Position numbers and translations under genes: made by a program. Of a DNA stretch of 64,000 nucleotides, positions 34,270-43,514 are shown piece after piece. Position 1 is the stretch's first letter. The number at the start of each line of letters is the position of its first letter. The DNA comes from Chitinophaga niabensis (GTDB taxonomy: Bacteria; Bacteroidota; Bacteroidia; Chitinophagales; Chitinophagaceae), in the NCBI RefSeq assembly GCF_900129465.1, contig NZ_FSRA01000002.1:1364001-1428000 (forward strand), read 5' to 3'. The notes under the pieces were generated by a model. It saw nothing but the letters and a program-made list of their open reading frames with translations. It did not search any database and was not told where the DNA came from.

Positions 34270-35703
34270 ATGCGCACTGTTCTAAACATTTCCGCCACAT
34301 GGCTATTGCTTTTTTTTGCGTTGCCCGCAACAGGGCAGCAGCGGGATACAGTCGCTACCGCCACATTGCAGCCGCTTTCGCTGGATACTAATTACATCAT
34401 CGTTCGCAACATCCTTGTTTCCGGCAATAAAAAAACACGTACTTCTATTGTATTGAGAGAGCTTAGCCTGAAACCGGGCGATACCGTGTATCTCAGTACA
34501 TTGGCGGAAACGCTGGAGGCAAGCCGGAAACAATTATTGAATACTTCCCTCTTCCTCAATGCCACCGCCAATGTAAAGAACTGGGAAGGCAGGAGTGCTG
34601 ACCTTGCTTTTGAAGTATGGGAGCGCTGGTACCTGTTTGCCTTTCCCATCTTTAAACTGGCAGACAGGAATTTTAACCAGTGGTGGGTAGAACAGAAACA
34701 TAGCCTGAAAAGAGTGAACCTGGGTGTGAAAGCTTTCCAGGATAACCTTACGGGCAGGAACGACGATGTGTATGCAGATGTAACGGTGGGGTATACACAG
34801 AAATTCCTGCTGGGCTATAACCTTCCTTACATCGATAATAAGTTCCGTCATGGGATTGGTTTTGTAGTGTCCTACAGCCGCAACCGCGAGATCAATTATA
34901 TTTCAGATGGTAATAAGCAGCAGTTCTTCCGGCAGGATGATTTCCTGCGGAAACAGTTCCTGCTGGGGCTTACCTATACTTACAGGAAAGCTATCAGCAC
35001 CCGGCATCAGCTGGTGTTGAACTATTATAATGAATCTGTGAATGATTCCGTAGTGCTTAGGAATCCGGATTACCTGGGTAATGGCAGAAAAGATATGAAC
35101 TACCTGGAACTGGCTTACCGCCTGCATTACATCCAGGCGGACAGTTGGCAGTATCCCTTAAAAGGCCTGCTGGTGAGTGGGGAGGTATCTAAAGTGGGTA
35201 TAGGGCCTTTGAGCGGGCTGGATTATCTGAAATTCCGTGTAAAAGCCACTAAGTATTGGGAGCTGGCCCGTAAAACCTATGGTGCCCTGGGCATCCTCGG
35301 GCAGGCAAAATTCTCTTCAGATCAACCCTATATTGGCATGCGGGCTATGGGATACAGCGATGATTACCTCCGTGGCCTGGAATATTACGTGATAGACGGC
35401 ACCAGTTATTTCATCTTCAAATCCACGCTGCGCCGGGAAGTGCTCAACTGGAAAGTAAAACTCCCTATTGTACCTAAAAAGTTCAGTAACCTGCCTATCC
35501 GCCTGCTTGTGAAAACATATGGGGATATGGGGTATGCCTATGCAAAACTCACTAAGAACGGCATATTGAATAACAAGATGTTATATACTGCCGGAGCGGG
35601 TTTGGACCTCGTGTCCTTCTACGATACCTGCATCCGCTTTGAATACAGCATTAACCAATTGGGCGAAAAAGGACTATTTTTACACGCTAAGCTGGATATG
35701 TAA
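34270..35703 (+). CDS. small Omp85/BamA-TamA-like outer-membrane protein
   Basis: This 477-residue protein has a signal peptide (MRTVLNISATWLLLFFALPA), one POTRA-like domain (about 43-120, with NYIIVRNILVSGNKKTR) and a C-terminal beta-barrel-like region with alternating aromatic and polar residues. It is about half the length of the true BamA at 38416, so it is a second, smaller Omp85 member. It could insert or move outer-membrane proteins or lipids; the substrate is unknown. It lies between the CBS gene and nadK, 21 bp before the latter. Confidence 0.8.
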   Translation: MRTVLNISATWLLLFFALPATGQQRDTVATATLQPLSLDTNYIIVRNILVSGNKKTRTSIVLRELSLKPGDTVYLSTLAETLEASRKQLLNTSLFLNATANVKNWEGRSADLAFEVWERWYLFAFPIFKLADRNFNQWWVEQKHSLKRVNLGVKAFQDNLTGRNDDVYADVTVGYTQKFLLGYNLPYIDNKFRHGIGFVVSYSRNREINYISDGNKQQFFRQDDFLRKQFLLGLTYTYRKAISTRHQLVLNYYNESVNDSVVLRNPDYLGNGRKDMNYLELAYRLHYIQADSWQYPLKGLLVSGEVSKVGIGPLSGLDYLKFRVKATKYWELARKTYGALGILGQAKFSSDQPYIGMRAMGYSDDYLRGLEYYVIDGTSYFIFKSTLRREVLNWKVKLPIVPKKFSNLPIRLLVKTYGDMGYAYAKLTKNGILNNKMLYTAGAGLDLVSFYDTCIRFEYSINQLGEKGLFLHAKLDM

Positions 35704-35724
35704 CCATTCTAATCGATACTTATA

Positions 35725-36615
35725 ATGCATGTAGCCCTTTACAGTCGCGGATTCGTAAAAGAAGACCTGGAAGATATTCGTTTTCTGCTGGAGGAATTGA
35801 ACCGTCAGGAGATCACACCTGTTATATTTGAACCCTTTTATAGAGAATTGAGGCCGCATGTACAGTTCTATCCTGAAACAGAGGTTTTTTCCCATGCGGA
35901 AGACCTGAACCAGCGGATCGAATTTTTGGTGAGCCTCGGCGGCGACGGTACTTTGCTGGACACGGTGAGCTTTATACGGGATAAAAACATACCCGTGATG
36001 GGAGTGAATTTCGGAAGGCTGGGTTTCCTGGCCAGCATTGGCAGGAACGAGATCCACGAAGTGGTGGATTCCCTCATCAGCCGCAATTACGTAGTAGATA
36101 AAAGAACGCTCATTCACCTGGACACCAGCATTCCTTTATTCGGGAATGTGCCTTATGCCCTGAATGAGTTCACGATCCATAAGAAAGATACCTCCGCGAT
36201 GGTAAAGATCCATACCTATCTGAACGGGGAATTCTTAAATACTTACTGGGCGGACGGATTGATAGTAGCCACGCCAACCGGATCTACAGGTTATTCTCTG
36301 AGTTGTGGCGGCCCCATCGTTTTCCCGGAAGCCGCGAGTTTTGTGATCACCCCTGTGGCCCCTCACAATCTGAATGTGCGCCCCATTATTGTACCGGACA
36401 ATAATATCATTTCCTTTGAAGTGGAAGGCCGCAGCGATCAGTTCCTCTGTACCCTGGATTCCAGGATGGAAGTGATAGATAACCGGGTACAGCTGGCGGT
36501 AAAGAAAGAAGATTTTTCTATCAGCCTGTTAAGACTAAACGAGGGAAACTTCCTTCACACCTTAAGGAACAAGCTGTTATGGGGGATCGATACCCGTAAT
36601 GCCGGAAGAAAATAG
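35725..36615 (+). CDS. nadK: NAD kinase
   Basis: NadK phosphorylates NAD to NADP with ATP or polyphosphate. The 296 residues carry GGDGT (72-76), the NE-containing LNEFTIHKKDTSAM and the TPTGSTGYSLSCGGP motif. Length and motif order are typical of the bacterial enzyme. Its 3' end overlaps an open frame leading into the DUF6089 gene. Confidence 0.96.
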   Translation: MHVALYSRGFVKEDLEDIRFLLEELNRQEITPVIFEPFYRELRPHVQFYPETEVFSHAEDLNQRIEFLVSLGGDGTLLDTVSFIRDKNIPVMGVNFGRLGFLASIGRNEIHEVVDSLISRNYVVDKRTLIHLDTSIPLFGNVPYALNEFTIHKKDTSAMVKIHTYLNGEFLNTYWADGLIVATPTGSTGYSLSCGGPIVFPEAASFVITPVAPHNLNVRPIIVPDNNIISFEVEGRSDQFLCTLDSRMEVIDNRVQLAVKKEDFSISLLRLNEGNFLHTLRNKLLWGIDTRNAGRK

Positions 36616-36676
36616 CGCTCCATTACCCTTTTTTACCATACGAAAAACGTTTAATTTACGTTCTTACAGGATATTT

Positions 36677-37540
36677 ATGCTGCACACGCGTATTCACACA
36701 AGGGTTTTACTGGTAGCGGTCTTTATGACGGCTGCCTCTTTAATAAATGGGGCTAAGGCCCAGCAGGAAGAAAGTTATGTTGGGGAGCTGGGCTTCACAG
36801 CCGGAGGGGCGCATTATTTTGGCGACCTCAATACCAGCGCTGCCATTAAGGCCACCAAACCTGCTGTGGGGATCTATTACCGCAAATATTTCAACGATTA
36901 TGTAGGTGCCCGCGTGCATTTTCGCGCCATGCAGCTGGGATATTCAGATGTCTATAATACCAATGAATTTCAACGCCGCCGGAACCTGAGCTTTAACACC
37001 AACTTGTATGAGCTGGCGGTACAGGGAGATTTTAACTTCTTCCGTTTTGAGCCGGGCAGTGATGTATACCGGTTTTCGCCCTACCTCACTTTAGGGGCAT
37101 CTGCCTTTCATTTCAACCCTTACGCTTATTACAATAGTCAGAAATATTTCCTGCAACCCATGAAAACAGAGGGACAGGGCAGTTCCCGTTTCCCGGACAG
37201 GAAACCTTACCAGCTGTTTTCTTATGCTTACCTGATAGGCGGCGGGGTGAAATATAACATCAATCGCAGGCTGAACCTGGGTTTGGAAGTGCTTTTCCGC
37301 TTTGCCCAAACAGATTACCTGGATGATGTGAGCACTACTTATGCCGGAATTGATCTTTTTCCCACCAAACCAGATGGCAGCAATACCCTGGCGGCGATTT
37401 TGCAGGACAGGTCTACAGCCACGGGTGCTCCAATTGGAGAAAGGGGGCGCCAGAGGGGTAACAGCCGGGATAAGGACCAGTTCGCTACCCTTGAATTAAC
37501 ATTAGGGATCCTCTTTACCAGTTACCGCTGTAAGTTCTAA
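36677..37540 (+). CDS. DUF6089 outer-membrane-like protein
   Basis: The product is 287 residues from the ATG at 36677, chosen because it begins a signal peptide (MLHTRIHTRVLLVAVFMTAA) with a site after AKAQQ. The frame is open 78 bp further upstream into nadK, but that part is not signal-like. The mature protein starts GELGFTAGGAHYFGDLNT, the mark of DUF6089, and has an eight-strand barrel-like pattern. The family is found next to uppS and bamA in Bacteroidota, so a role in the envelope is likely; function is unknown. Confidence 0.83.
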   Translation: MLHTRIHTRVLLVAVFMTAASLINGAKAQQEESYVGELGFTAGGAHYFGDLNTSAAIKATKPAVGIYYRKYFNDYVGARVHFRAMQLGYSDVYNTNEFQRRRNLSFNTNLYELAVQGDFNFFRFEPGSDVYRFSPYLTLGASAFHFNPYAYYNSQKYFLQPMKTEGQGSSRFPDRKPYQLFSYAYLIGGGVKYNINRRLNLGLEVLFRFAQTDYLDDVSTTYAGIDLFPTKPDGSNTLAAILQDRSTATGAPIGERGRQRGNSRDKDQFATLELTLGILFTSYRCKF

Positions 37541-37625
37541 AAGGCGCTACCAGCCAACATTCCCGTTAAAACTACGTTAAAACCGCCTCCTTCCCTTTGC
37601 AGGAAAGGGCATAAAGTTATTTTTG

Positions 37626-37633
37626 TATCTTTG
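37626..37633 (+). promoter_or_regulatory. -7 element of the uppS-bamA unit
   Basis: TATCTTTG matches TAnnTTTG, 40 bp before the uppS ATG. A TTG lies 26 bp upstream (37597-37599), longer than the usual spacing. Confidence 0.45.
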
Positions 37634-37673
37634 CACACTTTTAGTAAAACTGTTTTAACACGCCTGAATAGTC

Positions 37674-38435
37674 ATGAGCTTGAAGGATCAACTAGACCTG
37701 CAACGATTGCCGCGTCACATCGCCATCATTATGGATGGCAATGGGAGGTGGGCCAAAGAACGAGGGCAGGATCGACTTTACGGGCATCATCAGGGAGTGG
37801 AAAGTGTGCGGGATATTGTGGAGGGTTGTGCTGAATTAGGCATAGAATACCTTACCTTATACGCTTTTTCTACCGAAAACTGGGATCGGCCGGTGTATGA
37901 AGTGAACGGCATCATGGAGTTGCTCGTTACCACTATCCGTAAGGAGGTGGAAACACTTAATAAAAATAACATACGCCTGCACGTGATCGGTGATATGTCT
38001 ATGCTGCCAGCTCACTGTCAAAGGGAGTTACAGGAAGCTATGGACATCACTGCTCCGAACAGAGGATTGAACCTGGTGATGGCATTGAGCTATAGCGCAA
38101 GGTGGGAGATCCTGCAGGCCGCACGTGCCATTGCGAAGGATGCACAGACGGGGAAGCTAAATCCTGACGAGCTTACCCCTGATGTTTGGGAAAAATACCT
38201 ATGTACTGCTGGACTACCGGATCCTGAACTGATGATCCGAACCAGTGGCGAACACCGTATAAGCAATTTCTTATTGTATCAACTGGCCTACGCAGAACTG
38301 TATTTCACGAATACACGCTGGCCCGATTTCCGCAAAGAGAATCTGTACGAAGCCATTTTAAATTATCAAACCAGAGAACGTCGATTCGGCAAAACAAGCG
38401 AACAAATACAGCAGAATGAAGAAATTGTTTCCTAA
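37674..38435 (+). CDS. uppS: isoprenyl (undecaprenyl) diphosphate synthase
   Basis: UppS makes the C55 lipid carrier for peptidoglycan and surface glycans by adding isopentenyl units to farnesyl diphosphate. The 253 residues show the catalytic Asp21 in IMDGNGRWA, YAFSTENWDRP and the C-terminal MIRTSGEHRISNFLLYQLA. The length is typical of the cis-prenyltransferase family. bamA starts inside its last codons (20-bp overlap). Confidence 0.96.
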   Translation: MSLKDQLDLQRLPRHIAIIMDGNGRWAKERGQDRLYGHHQGVESVRDIVEGCAELGIEYLTLYAFSTENWDRPVYEVNGIMELLVTTIRKEVETLNKNNIRLHVIGDMSMLPAHCQRELQEAMDITAPNRGLNLVMALSYSARWEILQAARAIAKDAQTGKLNPDELTPDVWEKYLCTAGLPDPELMIRTSGEHRISNFLLYQLAYAELYFTNTRWPDFRKENLYEAILNYQTRERRFGKTSEQIQQNEEIVS

Positions 38436-41163
38436 AAGCCTACTGGCCGTAGTTTTATGTTGCAGCGCGGGAATGACTGTGCGCGCCCAGCAAAAGGATA
38501 CCATCCCCGTACCGGCACAAAAACCAACGGAAGGATTAAATCCCTTTTCACTGGGTAACCCACAGCAATTTGAAATTGCCGACATTGCCGTAACCGGTAC
38601 TGAATTCCTCGATAAGACCCTGCTGCTCTCTCTCTCCGGCCTTGCCGTTGGAGATAAGGTTGTACTGCCAGGTGACCATTTTGCTAAAGCCATCCAGAGC
38701 CTCTGGGGGCAACGCCTGTTTTCTAACATTGCTATTTACATTACAAAAATAGAAGGCAATAAACTGTGGCTGGAAATAGCCCTGGTGGAAAAAGCCCGTA
38801 TGTCCAACTTTCAGTTCAAAGGTGTAAAGAAAGGAGATGCTGATGAACTCACTACCAAAGCCGGCCTCCGTAAAGGAAGCGTGGTAACGGAAGCACTTCA
38901 GCAAAACACCGTGAATGTGATCCATCGCTTTTATGCAGAAAAAGGTTTCCGTAATGTAACCACCCGCATGGAAGAAAGGAAAGATCCGCCACCAGCCATC
39001 AACTCTGCTACGGTGATCTTTCATATAGATAAGGGTAAGAAAGTAAAAGTGAACGACATCAACCTCGTAGGTAACTACAGTTTTGCAGACGCTACACTGA
39101 AAAAGAAAATGAAAGGCACAAAGGAAACCAGCCGTTTCACTTTGTACCCTGATATGGCCAATCAATGGTCAGACAGTATGGTGAAGTCTTCCAACTACTG
39201 GAAAGAAATGGGTTTCCTTTCTGCTACCCGTTCCCTTGCACAACTGGACCCTTACTTCCGTTTCAAACTTTTCTCTTCTGCCAAGTTCAACGAAACGAAG
39301 TATTCAGACGACAAAGAAAAACTGATCGCTTTCTATAACTCCAAAGGTCACCGCGATGCGCAGATCCTCAGGGATACTACTTATCCTTCCCTGAAAGGCA
39401 ACCTCAACATTGAAGTGGAACTGGAAGAGGGTAAAAAATATTATTTCGGTAACATCACCTGGAGAGGTAACACCGTATATAGTGATACCGTGCTTTCCCG
39501 TGGTTTAGGGATCCGCAAAGGAGATGTGTATAACCTGGAGCTCTTAGGTAAACGTTTGGGAAATCCTCCCGGCCCTGAAGGCGGAGACATCGGAAGTTTG
39601 TATATGGACGATGGTTACCTGTTCTTCCAGGCAGATCCTGTAGAAGTGGGGATCCGTGAAGACACTATCGATTACGAGATCCGTTTGCAGGAAGGCCCGC
39701 AGGCTACGATCAAAGACATCCGCATTGCAGGTAACGAAAAAACAAATGAGCACGTGGTACGCCGTGAATTGCGTACACTGCCCGGCGATAAGTTCAGCCG
39801 CCAGAACCTGATCCGTTCTCAACGTGAAATTTCACAGCTCGGCTTCTTCAACCCTGAAACGATAGGTATCAACCCTGTTCCCAACATGCAGGAAGGTACA
39901 GTGGACATTGATTATAAAGTGGAAGAAAGAGCGAACGACCAGTTGGAACTTTCCGCAGGATGGGGTGGTTACATCGGGTTAACCGGTACCCTGGGGGTAA
40001 CGTTCAATAACTTCTCCCTCCGTAACATCTTCAAGAAAGAAACATGGGACCCATTACCAAGTGGTGATGGTCAGAAACTGAGTGTGCGGATCTCTTCCAA
40101 TGGTAAAGCATACCGTTCTTACAACTTCTCCTTTACAGAACCCTGGCTGGGTGGTAAAAAACGGAATCCTTTCTCCGTGAGCTTCTACAGCACTTACCAG
40201 AACCCGAATGCCTTCGCAGAATATTACAATCAGCCGGTAAGCAATCCTGGTGCATATTTCAGGGTTGTGGGCGGATCCGTTTCTTTGGGTAAACAATTGA
40301 AATGGCCGGATGACTGGTTCTCCCTGATGTACTCTGTGAACTATCAGCGTTATAAACTGAAGGACTTTAACTACTTTGGCCTGGAAGGATTTGATAATGG
40401 TGTTTCCAATAACCTTAGCTTCCGCCTCACTTTAGCGCGTTCTTCCGTGGATCAGCAGATCTTCCCGCGCAGTGGTTCCAGCTTCATGATCTTTGGCCAG
40501 TTTACGCCGCCTTATTCTTTGTTCAATCCTGACAAGGACTACACCAAAGAACCGATCAAGGATCAGTTTAAATTCATTGAATATCAGAAATATCGTATGA
40601 ATGCTGAATGGTATGTTCCATTGAGCCGTCCACGCGGTGCTGACAATAAATCACTGGTACTGAAAGTAGCCGCTAAATTCGGTTACCTGGGTAAGTATAA
40701 TAACCGTACCACCTTATCTCCGTTCGGCCGCTTTGAGCTGGGTGGCGATGGTTTGAGCAACTTTGCGGTATACGACAGGGACATCATCTCCCAACGCGGT
40801 TACCCGGTTTATTATACCTCCAATCCTAAATTAAACCCGGAAAGCACTGCGCCACCTGCTGGTTATTCAGGCTTTACCATGTTTAATAAATATGTAGTGG
40901 AACTGCGTTATCCCTTCAGTCTCAATCCAAGTTCTACCATTTTCGGCCTCCTTTTCATGGAAGCAGCGAACGGTTACCGGGACTTCAAGGAATATGATCC
41001 TTTCCGCCTGAGACGCTCTGTGGGCGTGGGTGCGAGGTTCTATCTCCCCATGTTCGGATTGCTTGGATTTGACTATGGCATAGGTTTGGATAGATTAAGG
41101 CCCGGAGGCGGTATGAAGGATGCTGCTAAATTTACCTTCATGTTAGGCTTTGAACCGGAATAA
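38416..41163 (+). CDS. bamA: outer membrane protein assembly factor BamA
   Basis: BamA folds and inserts beta-barrel proteins in the outer membrane. The 915-residue protein has a signal peptide (MKKLFPKSLLAVVLCCSAGM with a site near RAQQ), about five POTRA domains (about 50-480) and a C-terminal Omp85 barrel from about residue 500. It is longer than the E. coli protein (about 800), and its C-terminus FMLGFEPE lacks the usual terminal aromatic residue. It overlaps uppS by 20 bp and is followed by two skp/ompH genes, the usual Bacteroidota order. Confidence 0.95.
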   Translation: MKKLFPKSLLAVVLCCSAGMTVRAQQKDTIPVPAQKPTEGLNPFSLGNPQQFEIADIAVTGTEFLDKTLLLSLSGLAVGDKVVLPGDHFAKAIQSLWGQRLFSNIAIYITKIEGNKLWLEIALVEKARMSNFQFKGVKKGDADELTTKAGLRKGSVVTEALQQNTVNVIHRFYAEKGFRNVTTRMEERKDPPPAINSATVIFHIDKGKKVKVNDINLVGNYSFADATLKKKMKGTKETSRFTLYPDMANQWSDSMVKSSNYWKEMGFLSATRSLAQLDPYFRFKLFSSAKFNETKYSDDKEKLIAFYNSKGHRDAQILRDTTYPSLKGNLNIEVELEEGKKYYFGNITWRGNTVYSDTVLSRGLGIRKGDVYNLELLGKRLGNPPGPEGGDIGSLYMDDGYLFFQADPVEVGIREDTIDYEIRLQEGPQATIKDIRIAGNEKTNEHVVRRELRTLPGDKFSRQNLIRSQREISQLGFFNPETIGINPVPNMQEGTVDIDYKVEERANDQLELSAGWGGYIGLTGTLGVTFNNFSLRNIFKKETWDPLPSGDGQKLSVRISSNGKAYRSYNFSFTEPWLGGKKRNPFSVSFYSTYQNPNAFAEYYNQPVSNPGAYFRVVGGSVSLGKQLKWPDDWFSLMYSVNYQRYKLKDFNYFGLEGFDNGVSNNLSFRLTLARSSVDQQIFPRSGSSFMIFGQFTPPYSLFNPDKDYTKEPIKDQFKFIEYQKYRMNAEWYVPLSRPRGADNKSLVLKVAAKFGYLGKYNNRTTLSPFGRFELGGDGLSNFAVYDRDIISQRGYPVYYTSNPKLNPESTAPPAGYSGFTMFNKYVVELRYPFSLNPSSTIFGLLFMEAANGYRDFKEYDPFRLRRSVGVGARFYLPMFGLLGFDYGIGLDRLRPGGGMKDAAKFTFMLGFEPE

Positions 41164-41239
41164 AATATTTATTATATATTGCAAAACTTGTGCGTTGAAC
41201 GTACGTTAGATAGCAATAAGACTAATAAACCTTTTTCTC

Positions 41240-41755
41240 ATGAAAAGATTATTCATCACTACGGCTTTAGTATTAGGAACTATATTTGGTGCCGCGGCGC
41301 AGAAATATTGTGTGATAGATACGAAATACATCCTGGAAAGCATTCCGGACTATAAGGAAGCACAAAAGAAACTGGATGGTGTAGCTGATCAGTGGCAGAA
41401 GGAAATAGACGCCAAGTTCCAGGAAGTGGACAAGATGTATAAGTCGTACCAGGCAGAACAGGTAATGCTTACAGAAGATCTGAAGCGTAAAAGAGAGGAT
41501 GAGATCATCGCCCGGGAGAAAGATGCTAAGGACCTTCAAAAGAAACGTTTTGGCTACGAAGGCGATCTGTTTAAGAAAAGAGAGGAACTCGTAAAACCAA
41601 TCCAGGATAAGATCTACAATGCTGTACAAAAGCTGGCTGCCAGCAGGATGTACGACTTTGTGCTGGACAAATCAGGCGGTGTTACCGTTATATTTTCCGA
41701 TCCCAAGCTGGATAAAAGCGAAGAGATCCTCCGCGCATTGGGGGTGAAAAAATAA
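41240..41755 (+). CDS. OmpH/Skp-family periplasmic chaperone
   Basis: This 171-residue protein has a signal peptide (MKRLFITTALVLGTIFGAAA) and a long Lys/Glu-rich helical region (about 40-130) typical of the Skp tentacles, between two short beta segments. Skp trimers hold unfolded outer-membrane proteins on the way to BamA. It lies 76 bp behind bamA and 60 bp before a second copy. The two paralogues differ strongly in sequence. Confidence 0.9.
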   Translation: MKRLFITTALVLGTIFGAAAQKYCVIDTKYILESIPDYKEAQKKLDGVADQWQKEIDAKFQEVDKMYKSYQAEQVMLTEDLKRKREDEIIAREKDAKDLQKKRFGYEGDLFKKREELVKPIQDKIYNAVQKLAASRMYDFVLDKSGGVTVIFSDPKLDKSEEILRALGVKK

Positions 41756-41815
41756 TCCTTTACCATCTTTACCTATAACTTTTTAAATTTCTTTTAAACA
41801 CAAGACAACAACATC

Positions 41816-42352
41816 ATGAAGAAGTATGTAATTATTGCCTTTGTTGCATTCACCGGATTATTCAGTGTGAAGGCCAGCGCACAAGCCAAAATCGCGCATA
41901 TCAACGCCCAAGCATTGATTGAGAGCATGCCAGAAACTAAAAAAGCACAAGCAGATATTGAAACATTTGCAGCCGGACTGGAAAAGGAAAGTGGTACGTT
42001 GGTGGCTGAATACAATAAAAAAATGGCTGATTTCGACAAATCATCCGCTACCGATAGCGAAACAATGAAACAAGTGAAGGTGAAAGAGATCCAGGACGCA
42101 CAAAAACGCATCCAGGAGTACGAAACCCTCGCTCGTGAGAAGATCGGCAACAAACAGAACGAATTGCTGAAACCAGTATATGACAAAGCCCGTAAAGCGA
42201 TCGAAGATGTAGCTAAAGAAAAAGGTTACGCTTATGTAATTGACAGCTCCAGCGGTTCTTTGCTCGTTTCTCCTACAGGAGACGATATCCTGGCTGCCGT
42301 GAAGACCAAACTGGGTGTTCCTAACACACCAGCTGCTCCGGCCGCTAAATAA
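41816..42352 (+). CDS. second OmpH/Skp-family periplasmic chaperone
   Basis: The 178-residue product starts with a signal peptide (MKKYVIIAFVAFTGLFSVKA, site near SAQA). The Ala/Lys/Glu-rich helical middle (about 45-135) is the Skp coiled coil, and the C-terminus ends in an Ala/Pro-rich tail. It is the second of a tandem pair downstream of bamA and probably has a similar chaperone role. A strong terminator follows. Confidence 0.9.
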   Translation: MKKYVIIAFVAFTGLFSVKASAQAKIAHINAQALIESMPETKKAQADIETFAAGLEKESGTLVAEYNKKMADFDKSSATDSETMKQVKVKEIQDAQKRIQEYETLAREKIGNKQNELLKPVYDKARKAIEDVAKEKGYAYVIDSSSGSLLVSPTGDDILAAVKTKLGVPNTPAAPAAK

Positions 42353-42372
42353 GGCTTAATCTGATTTATTTT

Positions 42373-42408
42373 GGAAGGCCGACCCTTGCGGGTTGGCCTT
42401 TCCTGTTA
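42373..42408 (+). terminator. intrinsic terminator of the bamA-ompH unit
   Basis: GGAAGGCCGACCC (42373-42385) pairs with GGGTTGGCCTTTCC (42390-42403) over a 4-nt loop, with one G-U pair. The T-rich tail is short. Confidence 0.8.
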
Positions 42409-42554
42409 TATTATTTTACCCCCCTGGATGGGGTATAGGATAGTAGAACAAGTGATATACACGTGGTGAACACGTGATATAGCCTTGCTTTTGGTAAAAT
42501 AGTACCATAGGATGCGCCATGGCTGTGGAAATTTTGGACTTTTCCGGCTCTGAC

Positions 42555-42586
42555 TTTGTGATTCTAAATATTTTATCCTACCTTTG
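42555..42586 (+). promoter_or_regulatory. rpmH promoter
   Basis: TTTG (42555-42558), 20 bp and TACCTTTG (42579-42586) form a strong Bacteroidota promoter. Transcription should start near 42590, leaving a leader of about 88 nt before rpmH. Confidence 0.75.
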
Positions 42587-42677
42587 CCTTCCGTTTTAAA
42601 CGGGGCTGATCACTTCGCCCGCCTGAAAGACGGGATGGGTAACAAGTTTTAAGTATAAAGGAAAATTAAAAAACAAG

Positions 42678-42833
42678 ATGAAACGTACTTTTCAACCGCA
42701 CAACAGACGCAGAAAGAGCGTACACGGTTTCAGAAAGAGAATGGAAACTGCCAACGGCCGTAAAGTATTGGCATCCCGCAGAGCGAAGGGCAGAAAGAAG
42801 CTGACCGTTTCTGACGAGCGCAAGCTGAAATAA
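42678..42833 (+). CDS. rpmH: 50S ribosomal protein L34
   Basis: L34 is a small basic protein of the large ribosomal subunit. The 51-residue product begins MKRTFQPHNRRRKSVHGFRK and continues with MxTANGRKVLASRRAKGRKKLTVSD, a full match to the family. The gene is followed after a short gap by rnpA and yidD, the nearly universal order. It is too short for many ORF callers but is certain. Confidence 0.96.
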   Translation: MKRTFQPHNRRRKSVHGFRKRMETANGRKVLASRRAKGRKKLTVSDERKLK

Positions 42834-42849
42834 TCCGACATCAACTCAT

Positions 42850-43239
42850 ATTGCCATAAAAACTTATTCTTTTAACAAGGAGGAGAAGTTAAAAAGCAGG
42901 AAAATGATTGAAACGCTTTTTCGCAAAGGAAAAGCGTTTTCTATTTTCCCCTATCGGGTCATTTTCATGCCGGCTACCCTCACTTCGGATAAATATCCTG
43001 TTCAGGCCGGTTTTAGTGTATCGTCCCGCAAGTTCCCCCATGCCGTAGACCGTAACCGTATAAAACGGTTAGGCCGCGAATGCTACCGTCTCCAAAAACA
43101 GGGACTCTATGATGCCCTTGCCGGTAAATCCACCCAAATGGCTGTTTTTTTTATTTATACAGACAAAAAAATAGCTGATTTCCCTACCCTTCGCGATAAA
43201 TTTTCGGTAATTTTAGAGAGATTGAAGAAATCCATCTGA
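42850..43239 (+). CDS. rnpA: ribonuclease P protein component, probable non-AUG start
   Basis: RnpA is the protein subunit that helps RNase P RNA cleave tRNA 5' leaders. The RNR motif DRNRIKRLGRECYRL is clear. The first ATG (42904) would remove the conserved N-terminal helix. The same frame is open from 42829 and encodes TYSFNKEEKLKSRK just before that ATG, which aligns with the family pattern FxxxxRLKxxxxFxxVF. No ATG, GTG, TTG or CTG exists in this stretch. The ATT at 42850 (129 residues) or ATA at 42856 are the likely starts. It lies 16 bp after rpmH and precedes yidD by 11 bp. Confidence 0.85.
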   Translation: MAIKTYSFNKEEKLKSRKMIETLFRKGKAFSIFPYRVIFMPATLTSDKYPVQAGFSVSSRKFPHAVDRNRIKRLGRECYRLQKQGLYDALAGKSTQMAVFFIYTDKKIADFPTLRDKFSVILERLKKSI

Positions 43240-43250
43240 GGTGTTGGCTG

Positions 43251-43481
43251 ATGAAGAAATTACTAATTATATTAAGTTTCCCATTTATATTACTGATCAA
43301 AATATACCAGTGGTGCATAAGTCCATTCTTAGGCGCCCGCTGCCGGTATACACCCAGTTGCTCCCATTATGGCCTGGAGGCCTTTAAGAAACATGGGATC
43401 TTCAAGGGTGGCTGGCTCACTATCAAACGTATCCTGAGTTGCCATCCCTGGGGAGGCCATGGTTATGATCCGGTGCCATAA
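43251..43481 (+). CDS. yidD: membrane protein insertion efficiency factor YidD
   Basis: This 76-residue protein has an N-terminal amphipathic hydrophobic stretch, then the YidD signature with three conserved Cys: CISPFLGARCRYTPSCSHY, and the later HPWGGHGYDPVP. It assists YidC in inserting inner-membrane proteins. It follows rnpA closely; yidC is not in this window. Confidence 0.94.
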   Translation: MKKLLIILSFPFILLIKIYQWCISPFLGARCRYTPSCSHYGLEAFKKHGIFKGGWLTIKRILSCHPWGGHGYDPVP

Positions 43482-43514
43482 CAGGATGCATTAAGAACCT
43501 TTTAAACTTTTTCT

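Larger units (their letters stand above)
42353..42677. other. 325-bp regulatory region between ompH and rpmH
   Basis: No protein gene is present. In order: the ompH terminator (42373-42408), an inverted repeat TACCCC/GGGGTA (42417-42435), a pair of GTGATATA direct repeats (42452-42459 and 42474-42481) around two CACGTG boxes (42460-42465 and 42471-42476), the rpmH promoter (42555-42586), and a leader of about 88 nt with a short CCCG/CGGG hairpin near 42618-42634. Confidence 0.6.

Noticed and set aside
42353..42903. Possible replication origin, because rpmH-rnpA often lies beside dnaA and oriC
   Set aside because: No dnaA or dnaN is present and no cluster of TTATCCACA-like boxes was seen; the upstream neighbours are bamA and ompH.
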